Below, piece by piece: positions 46,385 through 54,240 of a stretch of 64,000 bases of DNA. Location of the stretch: contig NZ_SMKZ01000004.1 of the NCBI RefSeq assembly GCF_004349065.1, positions 62,001 to 126,000 of the forward strand. Direction: 5' to 3'. The notes beneath the pieces were generated by a model. It was given only the letters and a program-made list of their open reading frames with translations. It was not told the origin of the DNA and did not search any database. A program made the translations under genes and the position numbers. Source of the DNA: Jiangella asiatica. GTDB taxonomy: Bacteria > Actinomycetota > Actinomycetes > Jiangellales > Jiangellaceae. Every line of letters begins with the position of its first letter. Within the stretch, counting starts at the first letter, position 1.

Positions 46385-47671
46385 CCGCACCGCCGCCGGG
46401 CCACGCCGAATCGCCAGCGACATCGCCGCCGCCATGGCGCACAGGGCACCGGCACCGATCCAGGCCAGGTCGTAGCTGCCGAGGTGGTCGCGGGTCAGCC
46501 CGGCGCCGAATGCCACCATCGCCGCGCCGATCTGGTGCGACGCCAGCACCCAGCCGAACACGATCGGCCCGGAGCCGCCGAAGTGCTCCCGGCACAGCGC
46601 GATGGTCGGCGGAACCGTCGCCACCCAGTCCAGCCCGTAGAAGACGATGAAGAACAGCATCGGCGGATGCACCTGGTCGGCCAGCAGCAGCGGCAACACC
46701 ATCAGCGACAACCCCCGCAGCGCGTAGTACACGCCGAGCAGGAGCCGGGGGTCGAACCGGTCGGTCAGCCAGCCCGAAGCGACCGTGCCGACCAGGTCGA
46801 AGATGCCGACCACCGCGAGCAGGCCGGCCGCCGTCGTCACCGGCATGCCGTGGTCGTGCGCCGCCGGCACGAAATGGGTGCCCACCAGTCCGTTGGTCGA
46901 CGCGCCGCAGATCGCGAACGTCCCGGCCAGCAGCCAGAACGTGCCGCTGCGCGCCGCCGAGGTCAGTGCCGTCGTCGCCCGCCGGGCCGCGCCCGTCGCC
47001 GGGACGGGGTCGGCGGGCGCCAGCGGCCCGGCCGCGCCGTACGCCGTCGTCCCCACGTCCTCGGGCCGGTCGCGCAGCAGCAGCACCACCAGCGGCACCG
47101 CCGCCATAGCGACGCACGACACCGTCAGCGACGCCGGGCGCCAGCCGTGGTCCTCGACGACGACCGCCAGCAGCGGCAGGAAGACCAGCTGGCCGGTCGC
47201 CGTGCCGGCCGTGAGGATGCCCGACACCAGCCCGCGCCGCGCCACGAACCACCGGTCGGTCACCGTCGCGACGAACGCCAGCGCCATCGAACCCGTCCCG
47301 AGGCCGACCAGCAAGCCCCAGCACAGCACGAGCTGCCAGCTCGCGGACATGAACACCGTCAGCCCGCTGCCGGCCGACACCAGCGCCAACGCACCGGCCA
47401 CGACCCGGCGTATCCCGAACCGCTCCATCAGTGCGGCGGCGAATGGTGATGTCAGCCCGTAGAGCATGATGTTCACCGAGATCGCGAACGAGATGGTGCC
47501 GTGCGACCAGCCGAACTCGTCGTGGAACGGCTCGATCATCACGCTCGGCGTCGCGCGGAAGGCGGCCGCGCCCACCAGCGCGACGAACGCGACCAGCGCC
47601 ACCCACCACGCCCGGTGGATACGCGGGAAACGCCCCGCGTGCAGGGGACGATCAGGGACTGTCTGGGTCAC
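46373..47671 (-). CDS. MFS transporter, monocarboxylate/oxalate-antiporter-like
   Basis: Twelve-helix major facilitator protein, 432 residues. The N-terminal helix contains AFVALVGAAAFRATPSVMI, then FGWSHGTISFAISVNIMLYG, typical of the oxalate:formate antiporter/monocarboxylate subgroup. Motif A in the second half is SGWLTDRFDPRLLLG. GTG 47671 has AGGA 8 nt upstream; GTG 47689 is also possible. It is divergently transcribed from a GlxA-type regulator 71 nt away, which may control it. The substrate is unknown. Confidence 0.82.
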   Translation of the reverse strand: MTQTVPDRPLHAGRFPRIHRAWWVALVAFVALVGAAAFRATPSVMIEPFHDEFGWSHGTISFAISVNIMLYGLTSPFAAALMERFGIRRVVAGALALVSAGSGLTVFMSASWQLVLCWGLLVGLGTGSMALAFVATVTDRWFVARRGLVSGILTAGTATGQLVFLPLLAVVVEDHGWRPASLTVSCVAMAAVPLVVLLLRDRPEDVGTTAYGAAGPLAPADPVPATGAARRATTALTSAARSGTFWLLAGTFAICGASTNGLVGTHFVPAAHDHGMPVTTAAGLLAVVGIFDLVGTVASGWLTDRFDPRLLLGVYYALRGLSLMVLPLLLADQVHPPMLFFIVFYGLDWVATVPPTIALCREHFGGSGPIVFGWVLASHQIGAAMVAFGAGLTRDHLGSYDLAWIGAGALCAMAAAMSLAIRRGPAAVRSPG

Positions 47672-47742
47672 TCGACGATCCTGTTGCACCGGGTTCGCCG
47701 ATCGCCAGTGGCCGGAGTGCCACGCTGTGCAAGAATCTGGCC

Positions 47743-48702
47743 ATGGTCCACCGCGTCGCCGTGCTCGCTCGCCCCGGCGTCATCCCGTTCGAGCTCTCCA
47801 TCCCGGCACGCATCTTCGGCATCGCCCGCGGCGGCACCGGCTCGCGCCTCTATGACGTCCTCACCTGGGCCACCACACCCGGCACGGTGCGCACCGAGGC
47901 CGACTTCGACGTCGTCGTCCGGCACGGCCCCGAGGCGCTGGAGCGCGCCGACACCGTCGTCGTCCCCGCCTCGTACCAGACCACCAGCATCTCGCGGCAC
48001 GGTGCACTGCCCGACGACCTCGCCGCGGCGTTCGAGCGCATCCGGCCCGGCACCCGGCTGGTGTCCATCTGCACCGGCGCGTTCGCGCTGGCGGCGGCGG
48101 GCCTGCTCGACGGCCGCCCGGCCACCACGCACTGGCGCAGCACCGACCGCTTCCGTGAGCTGTTCCCGCAGGTCAAGCTCGACGCCGACGTGCTGTACAC
48201 CGACGACGGCGACATCCTCACGTCCGCGGGGGTGGCCGCGGGCATCGACCTGTGCCTGCACATCCTGCGGCGCGACCACGGCAGTGCGGTGGCCAACCGA
48301 GCGGCCCGGCGCTGCGTCGTACCGCCGTGGCGAGACGGCGGCCAGGCCCAGTACGTCGACCTGCCGGTGCCGGAGCCGGCCGCACCCAGCACCGCCGAGG
48401 CCCGCAACTGGGCGCTGGCCAACCTCGAGCGGCCGCTGACACTGCGCGACCTCGCCTCCCGGCAGGCGATGAGCGTGCGCACGTTCACCCGGCGGTTCCG
48501 GCAGGAGGTCGGGGTCAGCCCGGGCCAGTGGCTGATCCAGCAGCGCGTCGACCGGGCCCGGCACCTGCTGGAGGCGACCGACCTGGCCGTCGACGAGGTC
48601 GCCCGCCGCTCCGGCTTCGGCACGTCCGCCTCGATGCGCCAGCACTTGCGCGCCACGCTGGGCGTGTCGCCGTCGGGTTACCGCCGGACGTTCCGGAGCT
48701 GA
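47743..48702 (+). CDS. GlxA/FtrA-type AraC family regulator
   Basis: Transcriptional activator of 319 residues. The N-terminal DJ-1/PfpI-like domain (about 1-190) has SICTGAFALAAAGLLDGR, containing the elbow cysteine region, and GDILTSAGVAAGIDL. The C-terminal AraC HTH (about 215-315) has MSVRTFTRRFRQEVGVSP and VARRSGFGTSASMRQHLRA. It is divergent from the MFS gene, the usual arrangement for a regulator and its target. An AAGAAT box lies 6 nt before ATG 47743, suggesting a leaderless transcript. The sensed metabolite is unknown. Confidence 0.88.
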   Translation: MVHRVAVLARPGVIPFELSIPARIFGIARGGTGSRLYDVLTWATTPGTVRTEADFDVVVRHGPEALERADTVVVPASYQTTSISRHGALPDDLAAAFERIRPGTRLVSICTGAFALAAAGLLDGRPATTHWRSTDRFRELFPQVKLDADVLYTDDGDILTSAGVAAGIDLCLHILRRDHGSAVANRAARRCVVPPWRDGGQAQYVDLPVPEPAAPSTAEARNWALANLERPLTLRDLASRQAMSVRTFTRRFRQEVGVSPGQWLIQQRVDRARHLLEATDLAVDEVARRSGFGTSASMRQHLRATLGVSPSGYRRTFRS

Positions 48703-48719
48703 GCCGTACGCTCGCAGGC

Positions 48720-49181
48720 GTGTTCCACGTCGTCTTCCACGAGCCGCGCATCCCGCCCAACACCGGCAACGCGATCCGGATGGTCGCGGCCACCGGCGCC
48801 CACCTGCACCTGGTCCGGCCGCTGGGCTTCGACCTCCACGACGCCAAGCTGCGCCGCGCCGGCCTGGACTACCACGACCTGGCTACCGTCACCGTGCACG
48901 ACGACCTCGGCGCGGCCTGGGCGGCGCTGCTGCCGGCCCGGGTCTACGCGTTCGCCACGAGCGGCACCGTCCGGCACAGCGACATCGCCTACCGGCCCGG
49001 CGACGTGCTGCTGTTCGGCACCGAACCGACCGGCCTGCCCGACGAGGTGCTGGACGATCCCACCGTCACCGAGCGGGTGCGCATCCCGATGCTGCCCGGC
49101 CGACGCTCGCTCAACCTGTCCAACTCCGCGGCCGTCGCCGTCTACGAGGCCTGGCGCCAGCACGGATACCCCGGCGTCTGA
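48720..49181 (+). CDS. trmL: tRNA (cytidine(34)-2'-O)-methyltransferase TrmL
   Basis: SPOUT-class enzyme of 153 residues, methylating the 2'-O of the wobble base in leucine tRNAs. Family motifs are EPRIPPNTGNAIRM, LFGTEPTGLP and the knot region IPMLPGRRSLNLSNSAAVAVYEAW (of which RSLNLSNSAAV is most conserved). The start is GTG 48720, 17 nt after the regulator gene. The size is that of TrmL, without the extra domain of TrmH. Confidence 0.9.
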   Translation: MFHVVFHEPRIPPNTGNAIRMVAATGAHLHLVRPLGFDLHDAKLRRAGLDYHDLATVTVHDDLGAAWAALLPARVYAFATSGTVRHSDIAYRPGDVLLFGTEPTGLPDEVLDDPTVTERVRIPMLPGRRSLNLSNSAAVAVYEAWRQHGYPGV

Positions 49182-49245
49182 GCCTGACTAGAGGCCTCTT
49201 CCGCTCACCCGGCCGATCACACGCTGGCCGGTGTAACGTCGCGCC

Positions 49246-50745
49246 ATGCAGCGACCCGAACCTCTGACCGACCTGGACTGGTCGAGCGAGCGGGCGACGG
49301 AGTTCGGCCGGGCCACCATGGAGCTGTGGGCCGAGTACCTGCGCCGGCTCCCCGACCTGCCGGTCATGCACCCGCACACGCCCGCGCAGACGCGCGCGGC
49401 CGTCCTCGACCGCGACGTGCCCGACAAGCCCGCCGGCGACGACGAGATCCTCACCCATCTGCGCGACGTCGTGTTCAACCACGGGACGCAGACCGGGCAC
49501 GGCGGCTTCATGGCGTTCATCAGCGGCGCCGGCACCGTTCCGGGCGCGCCGGCCTCGCTGCTGGCCGCGGGCATCAACCAGAACCTCGGCGGCTGGCCGC
49601 TGGGCCCGGCCGCCACGGAGATCGAGAACCACGTGCTCGCCTGGTTCGCGGAGCGGCTGGGGCTGCCGCCGCAGGCCTCCGGCGCGTTCGTCACCGGCGG
49701 CGCGACCGCCAACCTCATGGCCCTCGCCGTCGCCCGCGACGCCCTGGCCGGCTGGGACGTGCGCCGCGACGGGGTCGCGGCCGGGCCGCCGCTGGCCGTC
49801 TACGCCTCCGACGACGTGCACGAGACGGTCGACCGCGCCGCCGACCTGCTCGGGCTCGGGACGGCGGCGGTACGGCGCATCGCCACCGACGACCGGCTGC
49901 GGGTGCGGCCGGACGCGGTGTCGGCGGCTATCGAGCGCGACCTCGCCGACGGCGTCAAGCCGCTGTGCGTGGTCGGCACGGCCGGGACCACGGAGCTGGG
50001 CGCCATCGACCCGCTGTCCGCGCTGGCCGAGATCGCGCAGCGGTACGGCTGCTGGTTCCACGTCGACGCCGCGTACGGCGGACCGGCGGCGATGGTCGAC
50101 GAGCTGCGCCCGCTCTTCGCCGGCATCGAGCGGGCCGACTCCGTCACCTGCGACCCGCACAAGTGGATGAACATGCCCATCTCGGCCAGTGTCGTGCTGT
50201 TCCGCGACCCGGCCCGGCACGTCGCGGCGTTCACCCTGCAACCGGACTACACCAAGCTCGACGCCGAGGTCGAGAGCGACATGGTGCTGCGGTACCAGTG
50301 GACGCCCCAATTCACCCGGCCGTTCGACGCGCTGCCGGTGTGGGTGTCGCTGCTCGCGCACGGCTGGGACGCCTACTCCCGGCGCATCCGCCACGACGTC
50401 GACATCGCCCGCTGGCTGCACCACCTGGTGACGGCCCACGACGAGCTGGAGCCGCTGGCCGACCCCGAGCTGTCGATCGTCTGCTTCCGCTACGTGCCGC
50501 CGGCGCTGCGATCGTCGCTGTCCGATCCCGCCGTTGCGGACTATGTCGACGAGCTGAACGAGCGGATCCTCTACGCCGTCCAGCGCGCCGGGCACGTCTA
50601 CCCGTCCAACGCCGTCGTCGGCGGCCGGTACGCCATCCGCGCGTGCCTGATCAGCTACCGCACCGAGGCCAACCACGTCGAGACGCTCGCCGACGAGGTC
50701 GTCCGGCACGGCCGCCGTCTGCACGCGGAGCTCCACAACCCGTGA
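49246..50745 (+). CDS. Pyridoxal-dependent decarboxylase, group II
   Basis: PLP enzyme of the aromatic-L-amino-acid/glutamate decarboxylase family, 499 residues. The Schiff-base lysine is Lys306 in TCDPHKWMNMP. HVDAAYGG carries the cofactor-binding Asp, and FVTGGATANLMAL is the phosphate-binding region. The substrate cannot be read from sequence: aromatic amino acids (giving tryptamine, tyramine, phenethylamine) are the most usual. ATG 49246 lies 6 nt after TAACGT, so the mRNA is probably leaderless. No transporter or amine oxidase is adjacent. Confidence 0.88.
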   Translation: MQRPEPLTDLDWSSERATEFGRATMELWAEYLRRLPDLPVMHPHTPAQTRAAVLDRDVPDKPAGDDEILTHLRDVVFNHGTQTGHGGFMAFISGAGTVPGAPASLLAAGINQNLGGWPLGPAATEIENHVLAWFAERLGLPPQASGAFVTGGATANLMALAVARDALAGWDVRRDGVAAGPPLAVYASDDVHETVDRAADLLGLGTAAVRRIATDDRLRVRPDAVSAAIERDLADGVKPLCVVGTAGTTELGAIDPLSALAEIAQRYGCWFHVDAAYGGPAAMVDELRPLFAGIERADSVTCDPHKWMNMPISASVVLFRDPARHVAAFTLQPDYTKLDAEVESDMVLRYQWTPQFTRPFDALPVWVSLLAHGWDAYSRRIRHDVDIARWLHHLVTAHDELEPLADPELSIVCFRYVPPALRSSLSDPAVADYVDELNERILYAVQRAGHVYPSNAVVGGRYAIRACLISYRTEANHVETLADEVVRHGRRLHAELHNP

Positions 50746-50834
50746 CCGTTCCATCGCCCACTGATCGTCGCGGGGTCGCCGCCCACCCGCGGGGCCGGTT
50801 CGCCGAGTCGCTGTTCCATCGGTCGCGCCGGACG

Positions 50835-50857
50835 TTGTCGGTGGGTGCGGATAGAAT
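50835..50857 (+). promoter_or_regulatory. PafBC-type DNA-damage promoter of the HNH gene
   Basis: TTGTCGGTG (50835-50843), 8 nt, TAGAAT (50852-50857): a perfect match to TTGTCRGTG-N8-TANNNT. The ATG at 50865 follows after 7 nt, so the mRNA would be leaderless. GGACGTTGTCGGTG here is identical to the sequence upstream of lhr. Confidence 0.8.
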
Positions 50858-50864
50858 AGTTCAC

Positions 50865-52472
50865 ATGTTCGAGAAAGGTGATCTGAGTGCTGATTCGTGG
50901 GTTTCTCGTGACCCGCGCACCGGTGTGTGGGTCACGTTTGATCCGTGGGAGCTTCCCGACGACACCGATCGGGTGCAGGTGCTGCCCGATGGGCTGATCG
51001 ACGACGATCTGACCACCCTGCTGGACGACGGTGTCCGCGACGCCGCCGGCGAGCCGCTGCCTGTGGAGGGGGTGCCGACCGGTCCCGGCTTGGCGGCCGT
51101 GCTGGCCGGTCTCGATGTCCCAGCGGTGTCAGCGTACGAGGTGGTGGAGGCCGCCGCCGGGTGGGCACGGTTGATCTCGTGGGCGCAGGCCGAACAGGCG
51201 CGGGTGCTGGCCGAGCTGGCGTCGCGGCCGGAACTGCGCCCGGCTGACACCGGCTACCGGTCGGTGAACCCGATCACCAACACCGCCCTGGAGGTGGCTG
51301 CCCGCACGGTCACGACGACCCGGCAGGCCGAGAACCTGGTCGGGCACGCCGTCCAACTCACCGAGGATTTCCCCGCCACCCACGGGGCACTCCACGCCGG
51401 ATTGATCGACGAACGCCGCGTGAAAGTGATCACCGGCGAGTTGGGTGGCCAGGACCCGGCCATACGGGCCCGGGTCGAGGCAGCCGTCCTCCCAGCCGCG
51501 CCGGCCATGGACACCGTCGTGCTGCGCCGCCGCATCAAGGAACTGTTGCACGAGCTCGCCCCGGTCACGACCGAGCAGCGCTGCCAGAACGCGAGGGAAC
51601 GCCGCGACGTGACCGTCACCCCCGCCGACGACGGGATGGCCTACCTGGAGGCATTCCTGCCCGCCGAGGACGCGGTCGCGGTGCACACAGTCCTGGACGC
51701 CGCCGCACGCACCCTCAAACGCGACGACGCCACCACCGGGCAGGCGCCACGTACCGCCGCGCAGCGCCGCGCCGACGCCCTCGCTGCCCTGGCTTGGACC
51801 GGACTGACCACCGGCCGCATCGGTGGAACCGGCCACGCCACCACCACCCACCGGCCCGGTTGCCCCTGCACTTGCACGAGCCCCGGTCACCGCGGCCACG
51901 CCACTGACGGCAGCGACGCGATCCCGGCGCCGGTCCCGCTCGCGGCCGCGCACGGCCGGCCGGTCACCGTGCAGGTCACCGTCCCGTTCACCGCCCTGAT
52001 CGGGCTGGACGACCAGCCCGCCGATCTGCTCGGCTACGGGCCGATCCCGGCCCACGTCGCGCGGCACCTTTCCGCGGGCGGGATATGGCGATGGGTCGGC
52101 ACCGAACCGGCCACGGGCCGCTACCTCAACCACGGCACCACCACCTACCGGCCCACCCAGGCGCTCATCGACCACGTCATTCTCCGCGATCGCACCTGCC
52201 GGACGCCTGGGTGTCACCGCCCGGCGATCCGCTGCGACATCGACCACCGCATCGCCCACGCCGACGGCGGACCGACCAGCGCGTGCAACTGCCAACCGCT
52301 GTGCCGGCAACATCATCTGCTCAAACACCGCGGCGGCTGGCACATCAGCGTGATACCCGACGGGGCCACCATCTGGGCCAGCCCGACCGGCCACCGCTAC
52401 CTCAAGCGGCCCGAACCCATCGGCCCCACCCTGAAACCCCCACCTTGCCCCGACGACCCACCACCGTTCTGA
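50865..52472 (+). CDS. DUF222/HNH endonuclease-domain protein (13E12 family)
   Basis: Protein of 535 residues with the architecture of the REP13E12-like family, widespread in actinobacteria and often multicopy. The DUF222 region (about 90-330) contains GYRSVNPITNTALEVA and AGLIDERRVKVITGEL. The C-terminal HNH nuclease motif (about 440-490) has cysteines in CRTPGC, the catalytic IDHRIAHADGG and LCRQHHLLKH. A Cys-rich insert (GCPCTCTSPGH) near 345 may bind metal. The start is fixed by the damage promoter 7 nt upstream. The open frame extends far upstream only as a shadow of the decarboxylase gene. Its biological function is unknown; mycobacterial relatives are reported to respond to DNA damage. 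Confidence 0.88.
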   Translation: MFEKGDLSADSWVSRDPRTGVWVTFDPWELPDDTDRVQVLPDGLIDDDLTTLLDDGVRDAAGEPLPVEGVPTGPGLAAVLAGLDVPAVSAYEVVEAAAGWARLISWAQAEQARVLAELASRPELRPADTGYRSVNPITNTALEVAARTVTTTRQAENLVGHAVQLTEDFPATHGALHAGLIDERRVKVITGELGGQDPAIRARVEAAVLPAAPAMDTVVLRRRIKELLHELAPVTTEQRCQNARERRDVTVTPADDGMAYLEAFLPAEDAVAVHTVLDAAARTLKRDDATTGQAPRTAAQRRADALAALAWTGLTTGRIGGTGHATTTHRPGCPCTCTSPGHRGHATDGSDAIPAPVPLAAAHGRPVTVQVTVPFTALIGLDDQPADLLGYGPIPAHVARHLSAGGIWRWVGTEPATGRYLNHGTTTYRPTQALIDHVILRDRTCRTPGCHRPAIRCDIDHRIAHADGGPTSACNCQPLCRQHHLLKHRGGWHISVIPDGATIWASPTGHRYLKRPEPIGPTLKPPPCPDDPPPF

Positions 52473-52473
52473 G

Positions 52474-52890
52474 TCAGCGCACCGCGGGGGCCCGGCGCCG
52501 GTGGCTGAAGGCGCGCAGCGCGCGGAGGAAGTCGGCCTGGCCGAACCCGGGCCAGTAGACGTCGCAGAAGTACAGCTCCGACTGGACGGACTGCCAGAGC
52601 AGGAAGCCCGACAGCCGCCGCTCCCCGCTGGTGCGGATGACGAGGTCGGGCTCCGGGCGGCCGTCGTAGCCGATGGCGACCGTGAGCTCCGGCCCGTCGA
52701 TCCGGCCCGCCGTCGCCGCGACCGCGGCGGTCAGGATGTCGCGGGTGGAGTCCAGCAGCAGGTCCGTCCGGCCGGCCACGTGCAGCCGCCACCGGTGCTC
52801 GGGCCGCAGCAACCGCGTCTGGACGGCCTCCTCGACCATCCCCATCAAGAACGCCACCTCGGCCGAGTCCCGCTTGCGCAGGTTGTCCAC
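52474..52890 (-). pseudogene. Truncated undecaprenyl diphosphate synthase remnant
   Basis: The frame encodes about 138 residues that match only the middle and end of a cis-prenyltransferase (UppS). It begins at VDNLRKRDSAEVAFLM, equivalent to the family's S-x-ENLRKR region, and keeps PDLVIRTSGERRLSGFLLWQ and ELYFCDVYWPGFG. The first ~85 residues, including the catalytic Asp in the DGNRRWA motif, are gone. About 45 residues between AIGYDGR and PEPDLVIRTSGE are also missing. It cannot be active. It is squeezed between the HNH gene (1 nt between the two stops) and the M16 peptidase gene. Confidence 0.8.
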
Positions 52891-52913
52891 GGAGGCGGCA
52901 GAACCGACAACGC

Positions 52914-54233
52914 TCAGGCCAGAGCGGCTTCGAACCGGGCGGCCTCGTCGAACGGGCCGACGACGGCGAGCGTCGGCGAGGCCGGCAGCAGCGCCTGGGC
53001 CAGCGCGGCGACGTCGTCCATGGTGACGCGGTCGACCCTGGCGATCAGTTCGTCGACGCTGGGCAGCTCGTCGTAGACCAGCTCGGCCTTGGCCAGCCGG
53101 CTCATCCGGGCGCTGGTGTCCTCCAGCCCGAGCACCAGGCCGCCGCGGGCCTGGCCCTTGCCGCGTTCGAGCTCCTCGGCGGTGATGCCGCCGCGGACCA
53201 CCTCGGCCAGCACGGTCCGGCACAGCTCGAGCACCTGGTCGACCTTCTTCGGCTGGCATCCGACGTACACGCCGAGCAGACCGGCAGCGGCGTGCTGGGC
53301 GGCGTAGGAGTACACCGAGTACGCCAGCCCGCGCCGCTCGCGGACCTCCTGGAACAGCCGCGACGACATGCCGCCGCCGAGCGCGGCGTTGAGCACGCCA
53401 AGGGCGAAGCGGCGCTCGTCGTTGCGGGCCAGGCCAGGCACCGCGAGCACGACGTTGGCCTGCTCGGTGGGACGCTGCAGCAGCGTGACGCCGCGGCCCG
53501 TGCCCGGCGCGTCGCCGCCGGTGCGCGGCGCGGCCGGCGCGTCGGAGGAGTCGAGGTATCCGGCCGCCGCGAACGCCTTCTCGACCAGGGCGACGACGTC
53601 GTCGTGGCGGAGGTTGCCGGCGGCCGCGACGACCATGTTGCGGGCCAGGTAGTGCCGCCGGTAGTACGCGTTGACGGTGTCGCGGGTCATGCCGGTGATG
53701 CTCTCGACGCTGCCCAGGATGGACCGGCCGAGCGGGCTGTCGCCCCACATCCGGCTGGCCAGCAGGTCGTGGACGGCGTCGGAGGGATCGTCGTCGCGCA
53801 TCGCGATCTCTTCGAGCACCACCTCACGCTCGCTCTCGACGTCGCCGGGAGCGATCAGCGACGAGGTCACCATGTCGGCGACGACGTCGACGGCAAGCGG
53901 GAGGTCGGCGTCGAGCACCCGCGCGTAGTAGCAGGTGAACTCCTTGGCGGTGAAGGCGTTGATCTCACCGCCGACGGACTCCACGGCCGCCGAGATGTCC
54001 AGGGCCGAGCGATTCGGCGTGCCCTTGAACAGCAGGTGCTCCAGGTAGTGGGTGGCGCCGGCTTCGGCGACGTCCTCTTCGACCGAGCCGACGCCCACCC
54101 AGATGCCGAACGACACCGAGCGCACGGTGGGCACCGCCTCGGTGACGATGCGCAGGCCTCCGGGGAGGACGGTGCGGCGGACGAGCCCGCCTTCCTCCTC
54201 CCCCAGGAGAGTCCGCGTGGACGGCGTGGTCAC
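52914..54233 (-). CDS. M16 family zinc peptidase
   Basis: Processing-peptidase-like metalloprotease of 439 residues. The inverted zinc motif HYLEH is in ATHYLEHLLFKGT; the third ligand glutamate is about 75 residues later. The second, inactive M16 domain includes GMSSRLFQEVRERRGLAYSV. GTG 54233 is chosen because it lies 7 nt after the pnp stop and the conserved part begins soon after; ATG 54266 would overlap pnp. The pnp-M16 order is conserved in actinobacteria (pepR in mycobacteria). The physiological substrate is unknown. Confidence 0.9.
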   Translation of the reverse strand: MTTPSTRTLLGEEEGGLVRRTVLPGGLRIVTEAVPTVRSVSFGIWVGVGSVEEDVAEAGATHYLEHLLFKGTPNRSALDISAAVESVGGEINAFTAKEFTCYYARVLDADLPLAVDVVADMVTSSLIAPGDVESEREVVLEEIAMRDDDPSDAVHDLLASRMWGDSPLGRSILGSVESITGMTRDTVNAYYRRHYLARNMVVAAAGNLRHDDVVALVEKAFAAAGYLDSSDAPAAPRTGGDAPGTGRGVTLLQRPTEQANVVLAVPGLARNDERRFALGVLNAALGGGMSSRLFQEVRERRGLAYSVYSYAAQHAAAGLLGVYVGCQPKKVDQVLELCRTVLAEVVRGGITAEELERGKGQARGGLVLGLEDTSARMSRLAKAELVYDELPSVDELIARVDRVTMDDVAALAQALLPASPTLAVVGPFDEAARFEAALA

Positions 54234-54240
54234 GCGGCCG

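Noticed and set aside
49190-49199. Palindrome AGAGGCCTCT between trmL and the decarboxylase gene
   Set aside because: It has no loop, so it cannot fold as a terminator hairpin, and there is no second copy to suggest an operator.
49326-50864. Upstream extension of the HNH gene frame by about 510 codons
   Set aside because: This part is an alternate-frame shadow of the decarboxylase gene, Arg/Pro-rich, and lies upstream of the HNH promoter.
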